In this document: one piece after another, positions 44,352-53,826 of the stretch
Numbering within the stretch: position 1 is the stretch's first letter
Layout: every line of letters starts with the position of its first letter
NCBI RefSeq assembly: GCF_013337185.1
Contig: NZ_SWDE01000001.1
Span: forward strand, 1,674,001 to 1,738,000
Direction: 5' to 3'
Source: Serratia proteamaculans
GTDB taxonomy: Bacteria > Pseudomonadota > Gammaproteobacteria > Enterobacterales > Enterobacteriaceae
DNA length: 64,000 bases
Made by a program: the position numbers and the translations under genes
The notes under the pieces: generated by a model
Databases searched by the model: none
Seen by the model: the letters and a program-made list of their open reading frames with translations, nothing else
Told to the model about the DNA's origin: nothing

Positions 44352-44476
44352 TGAACCGTCATGGCAACACCATAGGTTTTTCTTATCTCCAGCATAAGAA
44401 AGCCCAATTTACCTTGTTGATGAAGGCGGCGCATAATGCGCTTATCTTCTGATTTTTAAGGTAAACAGGAACTATC

Positions 44477-45016
44477 ATGCTCCATTCTGCCCCGCTGCTG
44501 CTCGTCGATGCCACGCCAGATGACATGGCGGCAGTGCAACAGATTTACGCTCACCACGTGTTATATGGCGCCGCATCCTTCGAAGAAACGCCGCCGACGC
44601 TGGAGGAAATGCAACAGCGACTGGGTAAGGTGCTGGAGGTTGGGCTGCCCTGGCTGGTGGCCAAACGGGCGGGTCAGGTGGTGGGATACTGTTACGCCAC
44701 CCCTTATCGCCCTCGCCCGGCCTACCGATTTACCGTAGAGGAATCGGTCTATATTGCCGATGGTCAGCAAGGTCAGGGTATTGGCAAGCTGTTGTTGGCC
44801 GAATTGATCGCCCGCTGCGAGCTGGGCCCCTGGCGCCAGATGTTGGCTACCGTTGGCAATGCCAAAGAGAATCATGGCTCGTTGGCCCTGCATCAGAAAC
44901 TGGGGTTTAGCAGCGTAGGCACGCTAAAGGCGGTGGGTTTTAAATTGGGCGAGTGGCGTGATACTCACATCATGCAACGCATGCTGGGGGAAGGTAGCGA
45001 TAATTTTCCGCAATAG
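44477..45016 (+). CDS. GNAT acetyltransferase, Pat/MnaT-like
   Basis: 179 aa. IYAHHVLYGAASFEE at the start, VEESVYIADGQQGQGIGKLLL for acetyl-CoA (in part) and LALHQKLGFSSVGTLKAVG match the phosphinothricin/methionine-sulfone acetyltransferase family. It probably N-acetylates a toxic amino-acid analogue. No SD beyond AGGAA 8 nt upstream. Single gene with a hairpin after it. Confidence 0.83.
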   Translation: MLHSAPLLLVDATPDDMAAVQQIYAHHVLYGAASFEETPPTLEEMQQRLGKVLEVGLPWLVAKRAGQVVGYCYATPYRPRPAYRFTVEESVYIADGQQGQGIGKLLLAELIARCELGPWRQMLATVGNAKENHGSLALHQKLGFSSVGTLKAVGFKLGEWRDTHIMQRMLGEGSDNFPQ

Positions 45017-45023
45017 TGATAAA

Positions 45024-45046
45024 CCGGGTGCAGCAACTGCACCCGG
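45024..45046. terminator. Bidirectional hairpin between GNAT gene and yedI
   Basis: CCGGGTGCAG and CTGCACCCGG pair around CAA. Followed by TTTATC on the minus strand (yedI end). Confidence 0.75.
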
Positions 45047-45054
45047 CAATATCA

Positions 45055-45975
45055 TCAGGCTTTTAAACGGCCACGAATGGCACCGAGAGCCGAAACCACC
45101 AGCAGCACCACGCCGCCGGCAATCAAACCAAATACCACGTTGAGCAAGGCAGGAATAACCCCCTGCAAGATCTGGCCGAAGGTCGGCACCACGGTGGCGT
45201 AAGACGCCCAGTCCTCAAACAGATGATGCACCGGCGGCAGACCGTGGGTCAGGATGCCGCCACCGACCATAAACATGGCGATGGTACCAACCACCGACAG
45301 CGTCTTCATCAGGTAAGGGGCAGCACTGACAATTCCGTTACCGACTGAACGCACCGCGGCACTGCTTTTACGACTCAGATACAGCCCCAGATCGTCGAGT
45401 TTGACGATGCCGGCCACGATGCCGTAAACCCCCACCGTCATCACAATGGCGATACCGCACAGCACGATCACCTGTTGGCTGAAGGTGGCTCCCGCTACGG
45501 TGCCCAGCGTAATGGCAATAATCTCGGCGGACAGCACAAAGTCCGTCCGTATTGCCCCTTTCACTTTGCGTTGTTCGTAGGCCGCCACATCTTCGTTGGC
45601 ATCCAGCGCCTCTTTCTTCTCTTCACCCGCTTGTTTGCTGTGGGTCAGGCTGTGAAAGACTTTCTCAAACCCCTCGTAGCACAGGTAGGCACCGCCCACC
45701 ATCAACAGCGGCGTAATGGCCCAGGGGGCGAATGCGCTGATCAGTAACGCCAGCGGCACCAGGATCGCCTTGTTGATAAACGACCCTTTAGCCACGCTCC
45801 ACACCACCGGCAGCTCGCGGTCGGCCTTAACCCCGGAAACCTGTTGCGCATTGAGCGCCAGATCGTCCCCCAATACCCCGGCGGTTTTTTTCGCCGCCAT
45901 TTTGGTCATCAGCGAGACATCGTCCAGCAGTGAGGCAATATCATCGATTAACGTCAGTAAGCTACTTCCGGCCAA
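45055..45975 (-). CDS. yedI: DUF808 inner membrane protein YedI
   Basis: 306 aa. The N-terminus [19 protein letters not shown] and [22 protein letters not shown] (part) match E. coli YedI. Several membrane segments. The start codon is TTG (45975) with AAGGATGA upstream; the nearby ATG is in another frame and stops at once. Function unknown. Confidence 0.9.
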   Translation of the reverse strand: MAGSSLLTLIDDIASLLDDVSLMTKMAAKKTAGVLGDDLALNAQQVSGVKADRELPVVWSVAKGSFINKAILVPLALLISAFAPWAITPLLMVGGAYLCYEGFEKVFHSLTHSKQAGEEKKEALDANEDVAAYEQRKVKGAIRTDFVLSAEIIAITLGTVAGATFSQQVIVLCGIAIVMTVGVYGIVAGIVKLDDLGLYLSRKSSAAVRSVGNGIVSAAPYLMKTLSVVGTIAMFMVGGGILTHGLPPVHHLFEDWASYATVVPTFGQILQGVIPALLNVVFGLIAGGVVLLVVSALGAIRGRLKA

Positions 45976-46098
45976 AATGATTCATCCTTTTAATTCATCA
46001 GTTGTCGCCTGTTTAGCATAGCGGCAAACGCCAATGAATGGGTATGGGATGATGCCTGAAAACGCCGGGTTCTGTTCCATCAGAGCCCGGCAGAGCGG

Positions 46099-47016
46099 TT
46101 AAATCGTCATACTCCCTAATATAAATGTCACTGTCACGACAGACAGCAAGGTGGTCCAGGTAATAATCGATGCCATCGCCTCGTGGTCGCCACCCATTTG
46201 CCGCGCCAAAATATAAGCGTTACCTGCGCAAGGGACGGCGGAATAGAGCACGGCGATGCTGGCCGGGGCGCCAGTCGCGCCAAAATATTTTATCAGCACA
46301 ATAGTGATCAACGGCATCGCTACCAGTTTGAGTAACGTGGCGTAGGAAATGGAAACCATTTTGCGAATATGCATGCTGACAATCAATCCGGCGCCGACCG
46401 ACATCAAACTCAGTGGCGTGGCAGCGTTAGCCAAATACTGGAATAACTGCTTGATCGCGCCTGTAATGTGTAGATCGAGCACATTCATCAACACGCCCAG
46501 TAACGCACCGATAATCAAAGGGTTTTTGGTTAACGCCAGCACCGCACCGCTAAGGCTTTTCTTGCTGCCAGTACCGTAGTGGTTCATCACCAGTACGCTC
46601 ATGATGTTGGTCAAAATAATCATGTAAGCCACAAAGAAACCGGACAACGCGACGCCTTCGCTGCCAAACAGTGATTGAGACAGTGCGATGAATACATAAG
46701 AATTGTATCTGACTCCGCCCTGGAAGATTGAGGTAAACAAATCGGGCGAAGTATCAACAAAAAACTTAACAGCAAAGATAATCAAGGCAATTGCCAGGGT
46801 TGAAATTATTGTTGCCATTACAGGATAGAAACTATCCGCGCCACTAAAATTCGCCTCACTAATATCAAGAATCAATAATGCAGGAAAGAAAAGATAATAA
46901 ACAAATTTATCAGAGAACCCCCAAAAAACAGCAACATCCTTGACGTAAACCTTGGATAAAAAACCAAGTACAATTAATAAAAAAATAGGCAAAATAGAAA
47001 AGAAAACGTTTAACAT
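46099..47016 (-). CDS. AEC-family permease
   Basis: 305 aa with about ten hydrophobic segments. The fold resembles auxin-efflux-carrier/malate transporters (LNVFFSILPIFLLIVLGFLS at the start, PCAGNAYILARQMGGDHEAMAS near 265). Its start is 12 nt after the upstream oxygenase gene, so the two form an operon. It could export or import the oxygenase product or substrate. The pair has more AT-rich codons than the neighbours, suggesting transfer. Confidence 0.82.
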   Translation of the reverse strand: MLNVFFSILPIFLLIVLGFLSKVYVKDVAVFWGFSDKFVYYLFFPALLILDISEANFSGADSFYPVMATIISTLAIALIIFAVKFFVDTSPDLFTSIFQGGVRYNSYVFIALSQSLFGSEGVALSGFFVAYMIILTNIMSVLVMNHYGTGSKKSLSGAVLALTKNPLIIGALLGVLMNVLDLHITGAIKQLFQYLANAATPLSLMSVGAGLIVSMHIRKMVSISYATLLKLVAMPLITIVLIKYFGATGAPASIAVLYSAVPCAGNAYILARQMGGDHEAMASIITWTTLLSVVTVTFILGSMTI

Positions 47017-47028
47017 GAATAAAACACC

Positions 47029-48033
47029 TTAAATCGAGAAAATTCGCTCTTCAACCTGATTAAGATTACGGTGGTTCCAAAGGCTGGCTGAAATGAAGAC
47101 CCGCTGTACCCAACGCAATGGTGTGTCATTTTCATCATAAGAAGGCGTAAATTTATCCCGGGAGTGTAGAGCAAATCTATTATCGATATAGACGAGATCA
47201 CCAGGTCGAATATCAATGCCAATCGCGTTCTCTTTAATCAAACCATAAAAACGTTCCAACGCGGCTTCCGCCCGCGGCGTGCTGGAAAAAATCATGCCTG
47301 GGTAAAATACGGCGCTGACATCCGGCAAGATATGATTTTGCGAAATCAATGGCACCAGCGCGGTTTCTTCCCGCCCACCCTGAGTGGAGTTCCGCCAACG
47401 GTAGGGAAGTTTGATGTTATAAAGTGGGCTGGACAAGGTCTCAATATCTTCCCTACCGAGCTGAGTGATGGCTAGCCGCGAGTCTGAAATACGCGTCATT
47501 GGGCTTTGCGGATCACGCCGCACTCCCGCCAACAGTAGCCCCATAGGTGAGACATTGAACTGCTCAAGATGCTTCAGCGCCGCGTTTTCAATATGGAAAT
47601 CCAATTCCACATCAAAACCCAAGCCGGTATATTCCTTTTTTGCTTCACGCTTGGGGATCAAGTTATTAATAATTTCCTTACCCTCGAAGTACATGGAGTA
47701 AGGCTCGCCGATCAAAGAAGATATTCCCACTAGCAGGTTTTCACTGATACTTCCTGACTTGGCAGATGGTGTATATTGATTTGGACAAGGGGAGAAAAAT
47801 ACTTCTTTATCTACAGGGGCATTTTTTAAAATAAAGTAAGGTCTGGGACTGATTGACGCTCTTTGTTTCCCCAGAGCTGCGCTCACCCTATGAGGTAAAA
47901 AGTTGGTCATTGCCGTTCTGATCTCGTGAATATAAGAATCGCCACCGGCAGGATCGTAAGCTATTTTATCCAATGCTGAAAATAGCTCGTTTTTTTCCTG
48001 TTCAGTCAATTGAAAGACATTTTGATAATCCAT
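47029..48033 (-). CDS. Clavaminate-synthase-like Fe(II)/2-oxoglutarate oxygenase
   Basis: 334 aa. The facial triad is His147 and Glu149 (LDFHIENA) plus His290 (NRFALHSRDKF), with Arg near 307-311 for 2-oxoglutarate. Glu instead of Asp in the HxE motif is usual in the VioC/AsnO/OrfP and lysine-hydroxylase group, which hydroxylate free amino acids such as Arg, Asn or Lys at C3 or C4. No peptide synthetase is nearby. It heads an operon with the AEC permease. The exact substrate is not predictable here. Confidence 0.8.
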   Translation of the reverse strand: MDYQNVFQLTEQEKNELFSALDKIAYDPAGGDSYIHEIRTAMTNFLPHRVSAALGKQRASISPRPYFILKNAPVDKEVFFSPCPNQYTPSAKSGSISENLLVGISSLIGEPYSMYFEGKEIINNLIPKREAKKEYTGLGFDVELDFHIENAALKHLEQFNVSPMGLLLAGVRRDPQSPMTRISDSRLAITQLGREDIETLSSPLYNIKLPYRWRNSTQGGREETALVPLISQNHILPDVSAVFYPGMIFSSTPRAEAALERFYGLIKENAIGIDIRPGDLVYIDNRFALHSRDKFTPSYDENDTPLRWVQRVFISASLWNHRNLNQVEERIFSI

Positions 48034-48243
48034 TCTGTATTTTCCTTGATAACAACAATATCATTAGCATTGCTAATGAAAGCGGCAGGATGTTAACATT
48101 TGGATATCAAAATCATAAAGATTTATTAACTAAAATCGTGATCTTAGTCACTGCCAGCTTCGCCCACCATCGCCGGGAGCGTGCACGGGCGTTAAATTAT
48201 TCAAAACCATCAGTTAATGCACAAAATCAGATTGAGCGTCACT

Positions 48244-48648
48244 TTACCCTGAGACAGGTACATTCAGTTGCCAGGACAAACCAAAGCGATCGTTCAACCA
48301 ACCAAACCGCGCACTGAAACCATAGTCATCAATCGGCATCAGCACCTTGCCGCCTTCTGCCAGACGGGTGAAAACCCGGTCAAGTTCGGTTTCATTGGCC
48401 AAATTAACAAACAGGGATATCGCCGGGGTAAAGCTGAAATCATGGCTGATTGGGCTATCGGTGAATATCAGTCTCTGCCGTTCAAAGTCGATGAATGCCT
48501 GCCTGATCCGCAGCGGCCCATCATTGCTGTCATCATAATGTTGCACCTGCTGAACCTTGAAGCCGGCGAACAACTCACTATAAAGATCAATAGCCTGTTG
48601 GGCATGGGCATTACCCTGAAACATGACAAAAGTGGCAACCTTGCTCAT
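48244..48648 (-). CDS. VOC-family protein, PhnB-like
   Basis: 134 aa. ATFVMFQGNAHAQQAIDLY at the N-terminus and LMPIDDYGFSARFGWLNDRFG at the end (in part) are typical of the PhnB/3-demethylubiquinone-9 methyltransferase-like VOC group (glyoxalase fold). Metal ligands are incomplete, as is common here, so an enzymatic role is uncertain. Single gene; about 210 bp of AT-rich noncoding DNA lie between it and the oxygenase gene. Confidence 0.82.
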   Translation of the reverse strand: MSKVATFVMFQGNAHAQQAIDLYSELFAGFKVQQVQHYDDSNDGPLRIRQAFIDFERQRLIFTDSPISHDFSFTPAISLFVNLANETELDRVFTRLAEGGKVLMPIDDYGFSARFGWLNDRFGLSWQLNVPVSG

Positions 48649-48773
48649 GGGATACTGTCCTCACGACGATAGAGTATTCATTAATGATAGCGGATGGATT
48701 GGCACCGCGGCTCTACCCAAGGTAATTGGAGATGTTGCTGACGGCAAGGATAAGGCTGCATCAGGAGGGGAAA

Positions 48774-48800
48774 CGGCCTGCAGAAAAACTCCGCAGGCCG
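48774..48800 (-). terminator. Terminator after pbpG
   Basis: On the minus strand CGGCCTGC and GCAGGCCG pair around an 11-nt loop, followed by TTTCCCC. Confidence 0.7.
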
Positions 48801-48809
48801 CAAAACAGA

Positions 48810-49739
48810 TTATTCGGTTTCGTTCTTCGCCAGACGGGCATCTTTCTGACGGCGGTAATCACGGGCCGCCGCCGGGATCGGCGTCACCTTACCGGTTTCG
48901 ATCCAGGTGCGCAGGCGGTTGGCATCGGCGAAGTGGGTGTACTTGCCGAAGGCGTCCAGCACCACCAGCGATACCGAGCGGCTACCGATCATGGTACGCA
49001 TCGCCAGGCAGTGTCCCGCTTCGTTGGTGAAACCGGTCTTGGTCAACTGGATATTCCATTTCTGGTTGTAGACCAGATGGTTGGTGTTGCGGAACGGCAA
49101 TGTGTAGTTCGGATCCTTAAAACTCGCCATGCGTTCGGTGGTGGTACTGAGCTGGCCAATCAGCGGATATTGCTTGGTGGCAATCAACAGCTTGGTCAGG
49201 TCGCGTGCAGTCGAAACGTTATGAATCGACAGCCCGGTCGGCTCCACGTAACGCGTGTTGGTCATCCCCAGGGATTTGGCTTTGGCATTCATCGCTTTGA
49301 TAAAGGCACCGTAACCACCCGGATAATGATGCGCCAGACTGGCGGCCGCACGGTTTTCCGACGACATCAATGCCAATAACAGCATATCTTTACGGCTGAT
49401 TTCACTGTTCAGACGAACGCGCGAGTAGACCCCTTTCATCTCCGGTGTCTGATGAATATCCACCGACAACATTTCATCCAGTGGCAGATGGGCGTCCAGC
49501 GTGACCATCGCGGTCATCAGCTTGGTGATCGAAGCGATAGGCACCACTTCATCCGGGTTACGCGCATACATCACCTTGTGGGTCTGCATATCCACCACCA
49601 TGGCGCTGCCGGAAGCCAGTTCAGGCTCGGCGGCACGGGTGATTGCGTTATTTTCACTGGCCAGCGCGCGCGGCGCGATGCCTGCTCCTGCCTGCAAAGC
49701 GAGCAGGGTTAGTACCAAAACACGTATTTTCACATGCAT
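48810..49739 (-). CDS. pbpG: D-alanyl-D-alanine endopeptidase (PBP7)
   Basis: 309 aa penicillin-binding protein cleaving peptide cross-links of periplasmic murein. Signal peptide 1-27 (ending RALA), active-site motifs SITK at 70-73, SEN at 127-129 and KTG at 234-236. Length and order match E. coli PbpG. Member of the bglX-dld-yohC-pbpG-yohD neighbourhood. Confidence 0.95.
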   Translation of the reverse strand: MHVKIRVLVLTLLALQAGAGIAPRALASENNAITRAAEPELASGSAMVVDMQTHKVMYARNPDEVVPIASITKLMTAMVTLDAHLPLDEMLSVDIHQTPEMKGVYSRVRLNSEISRKDMLLLALMSSENRAAASLAHHYPGGYGAFIKAMNAKAKSLGMTNTRYVEPTGLSIHNVSTARDLTKLLIATKQYPLIGQLSTTTERMASFKDPNYTLPFRNTNHLVYNQKWNIQLTKTGFTNEAGHCLAMRTMIGSRSVSLVVLDAFGKYTHFADANRLRTWIETGKVTPIPAAARDYRRQKDARLAKNETE

Positions 49740-49900
49740 TACTCTGTGACGAAGAAGATGAAGGTCTTATTTGGCCGAATTATATGTGAGGGATCTGAAG
49801 TTGGCACTGGGATTATACGTGCCGATTTGTGACAAATTCTGTCGAACAGAAAATTGCGCAAACCGCGAGCGCTCTGGGGTCAGCGCCCGCGGGAAAAAAG

Positions 49901-51004
49901 TTACAGCGCCGGCTGCCAGGCCGACTGCGGCAACAGATATAAACCGGGCTGCTGCCGGGCACCGTCACCGACAATATGGCCAATGCCCGCCGCCATCACG
50001 GCCAGCGTCACGTCAAAGGCATTAAGACTGTCACCGTAGCCCGCCGTCAGGTTGAACATCGAGCCATTGGCCAGTAAATACAGCGTTTTCTCTTCCAGTT
50101 GGTAGGCGTTTACAAACGGCATAGGCTCGCTGTGAGGCAGGTTTTGCAGGAAGCCAACATCAATCTCTGCCGTCACATGACCCACATTGAGAATGAACAC
50201 CCCGTCCTTCGCCTGCTGCAGATGCCGCGCCGACAGCACGTTTTTCGCCCCGGTGGCGGTAGCTATCACATCGGCCTGGCTTACCGCACTGGCAAGATCG
50301 AGCACCGCCCAGCCGTCATAGCGTGCCTGTAGCGCCCGCGCCGGATCGATTTCCGCCACGATCACCTGCCCACCGTAGGCTTTCGCCGCCGCCGCAACGC
50401 CTTGCCCCACCAGGCCATAACCGATCACCAGCACGCATTTTTCATGCAGCGTCAAATGGGTGGTCTGGAAGAAGGTATGCCAGGCGGTCAGGCCAACCAT
50501 ATGGCGGTTATGCAGCCCTTCTTTCACCGGCAGGTCATCCCAGTTGAAGATCGGATAACGCGGCGCCATGCCGTTTAACCTACTGATGCCGGAACCGGTG
50601 GCTTCCAGCCCGGCGATAATCTGCGGGCCGGCGTTTGACTGGTGCAGACGGGTGGTCAAATCCGCCCCCATTTCGCACAGATGGGTCGGCGCCCAGGCCA
50701 AAGCGCGGTCAAAGGAGGCTGACCATTCGGCATCGCTCATATCACGCCAGGCATAAGCCTCGGCCCCGCGGCGCTCCAGCCAGGCCACCACATCATCCTG
50801 TACCGTGGTCGGGTTACAGGTGGTCAGATAAATCGCCGCGCCCTTGTCCAGCAAGCCGGACACCAGCGGTGCCATTTTCAGATCCAGATGCATATTGCAC
50901 GCCAGCCGCACACCGCTCAAATCCGGCAACGCAGCTACCGCCGCCCGGGTACGTGGCATATGGCGCATCGCCCAGTTCAGTTCGCTCTCAAAATCCTGAT
51001 ACAT
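49901..51004 (-). CDS. S-adenosylhomocysteine hydrolase-like protein
   Basis: 367 aa, shorter than the usual 420-470 aa. The SAHH layout is clear: NMHLDLKMAPLV, EMGADLTTRL, NWDDLPVKEGLHN, the NAD motif VIGYGLVGQGVA near 193-204 with AEIDPARALQA after it, and LNVGHVTAEIDV. Equivalents of His55, Asp131, Glu156 and Lys186 seem present (His39, Asp115, Glu134, Lys161); the Cys that normally follows is not seen. Enterobacteria usually use Pfs and LuxS instead of SAHH, so this homologue may act on another nucleoside thioether. Good SD AGAGGAG. Divergent from yohD. Confidence 0.78.
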   Translation of the reverse strand: MYQDFESELNWAMRHMPRTRAAVAALPDLSGVRLACNMHLDLKMAPLVSGLLDKGAAIYLTTCNPTTVQDDVVAWLERRGAEAYAWRDMSDAEWSASFDRALAWAPTHLCEMGADLTTRLHQSNAGPQIIAGLEATGSGISRLNGMAPRYPIFNWDDLPVKEGLHNRHMVGLTAWHTFFQTTHLTLHEKCVLVIGYGLVGQGVAAAAKAYGGQVIVAEIDPARALQARYDGWAVLDLASAVSQADVIATATGAKNVLSARHLQQAKDGVFILNVGHVTAEIDVGFLQNLPHSEPMPFVNAYQLEEKTLYLLANGSMFNLTAGYGDSLNAFDVTLAVMAAGIGHIVGDGARQQPGLYLLPQSAWQPAL

Positions 51005-51099
51005 CTGTTGCTCCTCTACTGTGCGTCGCGCCGACAGGGCGCGGCTGACTGACAGAGAGTATACTGACCCTTATGTATTAAAGACATAAAGGGAGCGGT

Positions 51100-51663
51100 A
51101 TGGCGGATTTGGCCCACTACATTACGGACTACGGCTACTGGGCGCTGTTTATCGGCTGTCTGGCCGAAGGCGAAACCATCACCTTGCTGGGGGGAATTGC
51201 GGCACATCAGGGGTTACTGCATCTGCCCTGGGTGATTGCGGTGGTGGCATTGGGGGGCACACTAGGGGATCAGATCCTGTATTTCCTCGGCCGGCGCTTC
51301 GGCGGAAAGGTGATTTCACGCATGAAGAGCCAGGAAAAGCGCATTGATCGCGCCAGAAAGCTGATTGCCCGCCACCCGATGCTGTTTGTGATTGGCGTGC
51401 GATTTATGTATGGCTTTCGCATTATTGGCCCGGTGTTAATCGGTGCCAGCAAGCTGCCGCCGTCGCGCTTTGTCCCGTTGAATATTCTGGGTGCCATCCT
51501 GTGGGCAACAATCTTTGTGTTGCTGGGCTATTTCGGCGGTGAAGCGATCGCCCGGTTTATCTCGGGCTTCGACAAACGGCTGACCAGCGTGCTGTTTTGC
51601 GCGCTGGTGATCGCCGCCATCTTGCTGCTGCGATTTTGGTGGCGCCGCCGCCATGCCGACTAG
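51100..51663 (+). CDS. yohD: DedA-family membrane protein YohD
   Basis: 187 aa with about four membrane segments. ITDYGYWALFIGCLAEGET, GGIAAHQGLL, GDQILYFLGRRFGG and RFMYGFRIIGPVLIGAS match E. coli YohD. DedA proteins are linked to undecaprenyl-phosphate or lipid flipping and membrane homeostasis; YohD itself is not assigned. TATACT at 51060 may be the -10. Last member of the conserved neighbourhood. Confidence 0.92.
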   Translation: MADLAHYITDYGYWALFIGCLAEGETITLLGGIAAHQGLLHLPWVIAVVALGGTLGDQILYFLGRRFGGKVISRMKSQEKRIDRARKLIARHPMLFVIGVRFMYGFRIIGPVLIGASKLPPSRFVPLNILGAILWATIFVLLGYFGGEAIARFISGFDKRLTSVLFCALVIAAILLLRFWWRRRHAD

Positions 51664-51665
51664 GG

Positions 51666-52307
51666 TTATCGGTTTAACATCAATTTCAGACCGAGCAAGG
51701 CCAGCACTCCGCCGCCCAACCGATCGAACCAGGCTTTAAACCGCAGATAGGTGCGACGCGGGCGCGGTGACGACAGCACAAAGGCCACGAAGGCGTACCA
51801 CAGCACATCGATAGTCAGCGCGATCAGCGGCAACACAAGGTACATCACCGGTGAGATTTTGTGGCTGAGCAACGCGGCAAACACACTGCCGAACACAATG
51901 GCGGTGTTGGGGTTGCCCAGTTGAGTCAACAGGCCGGTAGTAAACGCCTTGCGAAAGCCCAGATGTTGCTCACCGACCGCTTCCACACTCAGCGGCTGAC
52001 TGGCCCCGCGCAGCATTTTGCAAGCCAGATAGACAAGATAAGCGCCCCCCAGCACTTTTAACGTGGTGTAAAGCCATGGCAGCGCCAGCAGCAAAGATTG
52101 CAGCCCCAACAGGGCAATGAGCGCAAAGATAAAGCAACCGACGCCCATTCCCAGCGCTACCGCCATACCGTCGCGACGCGAAGAGGCCACCGCGGTACGC
52201 GCCACCAGAATAAAGCTTTGCCCTGGGCTCATCGCCCCCAGCGTAATCGCCCCGCTAATGCTCAGTACCGATAATGCCGTCTCGCTTAACATGCTAGCTG
52301 CCCCCAT
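51666..52307 (-). CDS. LysE/RhtB-family exporter
   Basis: 213 aa from 52307 (or 208 aa from an ATG at 52292). ITLGAMSPGQSFILVARTAVA is the LysE signature region (in part); six hydrophobic segments. Exports amino acids or metabolites. Its end lies 2 nt from the yohD end (convergent). No regulator divergent to it is seen. Confidence 0.85.
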   Translation of the reverse strand: MGAASMLSETALSVLSISGAITLGAMSPGQSFILVARTAVASSRRDGMAVALGMGVGCFIFALIALLGLQSLLLALPWLYTTLKVLGGAYLVYLACKMLRGASQPLSVEAVGEQHLGFRKAFTTGLLTQLGNPNTAIVFGSVFAALLSHKISPVMYLVLPLIALTIDVLWYAFVAFVLSSPRPRRTYLRFKAWFDRLGGGVLALLGLKLMLNR

Positions 52308-52367
52308 AGTGATCCCATCACTCAAAGTAGCTCAGCGAAGAAAATAAAAGCAATGCAATAGCGGGGA

Positions 52368-53261
52368 TTATTCCGCTTGCGGCCTGTCCCGCATTAACGT
52401 CACCAGTTCATGGGCGGCCTTCTCCAGCGGTCTGTTCTTCAGCCAGATCAGGTGCATCGGCAGGCGCAGTTCGTTTTTGGTGTTTTTGAATTTCAGCCTG
52501 ACCAGCCGCTGTTGCGCCAACAAGGGCGCGGTCAGCGAGAGCGGGAAATTGCCCCAGCCCAAACCGGCCTCCACCATGCTCAGTGCCATCGGCAGGCTGT
52601 CGGTACGCCAGTAGGATTCCGCCACCTGCGGCCGCAAATCGGTAATCGGCAAATCGCGGCTGGCCACCATAATCTGTCGTACGTTAACCAGATCCTCGAG
52701 AAACAGTTCGTCTGCCGCCCCGTTGAGCGCCGGGTGCGAAGGCGAGAGCGTAGCAACCAGTGATTCAGCACCGACGAAGTGGAACTGCTCCTGGCTGTTG
52801 ATATTAAGCCCGCCAAACGCCAAAGCAACGCCAATCCTGCCCTGATGCAGCATATGCAACACGTCGTCCTGCGGAGCGGTCAGCACTTCGATATTCAGCA
52901 ACGGGTAGCGTTCCGCCAGCGTTTTGACCGCAGCCAGCAGGCCACTGCTGTTGATGTCCGAGGCAACCCCCACCGACAGGGTGCTCTCCAGCCCCTGGGA
53001 TAATTCGATAGCGTGGTTCTGCAGTTGTTTAAGCTGGCCGGCGATCAGCCGCGCATGCGGCGCCAGTGCCAACGCCAGCGGGGTGGGTAGCGGTTCCCGG
53101 TGTGAACGATCAAACAACTGAAACCCCAGTTCCGCTTCCATGTTGGCGATCCCCATGCTGACCGCCGAAGGGACACGCCGCAGCGAACGGGCAGCCGCGG
53201 AAAACGACCCGCGATCCAGTACCGCCAGAAACAGCTCAATGTTATCGCTGGAAAAGTTCAT
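52368..53261 (-). CDS. LysR-family regulator, AceR-like
   Basis: 297 aa. HTH about 3-60 (NIELFLAVLDRGSFSAAARSL, in part). Divergent from a PACE-family efflux gene at 53389 with a perfect palindrome between, the arrangement of Acinetobacter aceR-aceI, where AceR activates the chlorhexidine exporter. The effector may be a polyamine or biguanide (by analogy). Confidence 0.83.
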   Translation of the reverse strand: MNFSSDNIELFLAVLDRGSFSAAARSLRRVPSAVSMGIANMEAELGFQLFDRSHREPLPTPLALALAPHARLIAGQLKQLQNHAIELSQGLESTLSVGVASDINSSGLLAAVKTLAERYPLLNIEVLTAPQDDVLHMLHQGRIGVALAFGGLNINSQEQFHFVGAESLVATLSPSHPALNGAADELFLEDLVNVRQIMVASRDLPITDLRPQVAESYWRTDSLPMALSMVEAGLGWGNFPLSLTAPLLAQQRLVRLKFKNTKNELRLPMHLIWLKNRPLEKAAHELVTLMRDRPQAE

Positions 53262-53269
53262 TGCATCAC

Positions 53270-53288
53270 CTGTCAGTAAAACTGACAG
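53270..53288. promoter_or_regulatory. Palindromic operator between LysR and PACE genes
   Basis: CTGTCAGT and ACTGACAG flank AAA. It is 9 bp upstream of the LysR start and 101 bp upstream of the PACE gene. Related half-sites (CCTGACT, CGTCAG) follow at about 53291 and 53330. Confidence 0.65.
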
Positions 53289-53388
53289 CTCCTGACTTTT
53301 TCTATCAATATGATTGACGGTATCTTACTCGTCAGACGGCAAAAGGTCATCCGACCGCATAGCCAAAAAATCAGTCAGGAGATGAGTA

Positions 53389-53826
53389 ATGCAAGGCGTT
53401 AAACGCAAACTGGTGTATGTCACCGCCTATGAAATTATCGGCATGGCGATCTCCGCACTCGGGCTGGCATTGCTTTCCGGCACCGCCCCCAGCAGTACCG
53501 GGCCGCTGGCGGTGATCATCACCACCATAGCCGTCAGCTGGAACTTCATCTATAACTCACTGTTTGAACTGTGGGAAAGCCGCCAGGCAACCCGGGGCCG
53601 TACGCTCAAGCGCCGCATTATCCATGCCGTGGGCTTCCAATTAACGCTGGTGGTGTATCTGATCCCGCTGATCGCCTGGTGGATGGGCATTACGCTGTGG
53701 CAGGCGCTGCTGTTGGATATGGCGCTGATCGTCATTATCCCGTGCTACACCTTTGTGTTTAACTGGGCATTCGACAAGATATTCGGTTTGCCAACCTCGG
53801 CCCTGCCGGTCGGAGAATCTGCCTAA
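53389..53826 (+). CDS. PACE-family efflux transporter
   Basis: 145 aa, four membrane helices in two BTP repeats: RKLVYVTAYEIIGM, SWNFIYNSLFELWES, RIIHAVGFQLTLVV and IPCYTFVFNWAFDKIF. The Glu in the first helix (YEIIG) and the WN/YN asparagines are PACE signatures. Known members export chlorhexidine and short diamines by proton antiport. SD AGGAG. The divergent LysR gene probably regulates it. Confidence 0.9.
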   Translation: MQGVKRKLVYVTAYEIIGMAISALGLALLSGTAPSSTGPLAVIITTIAVSWNFIYNSLFELWESRQATRGRTLKRRIIHAVGFQLTLVVYLIPLIAWWMGITLWQALLLDMALIVIIPCYTFVFNWAFDKIFGLPTSALPVGESA

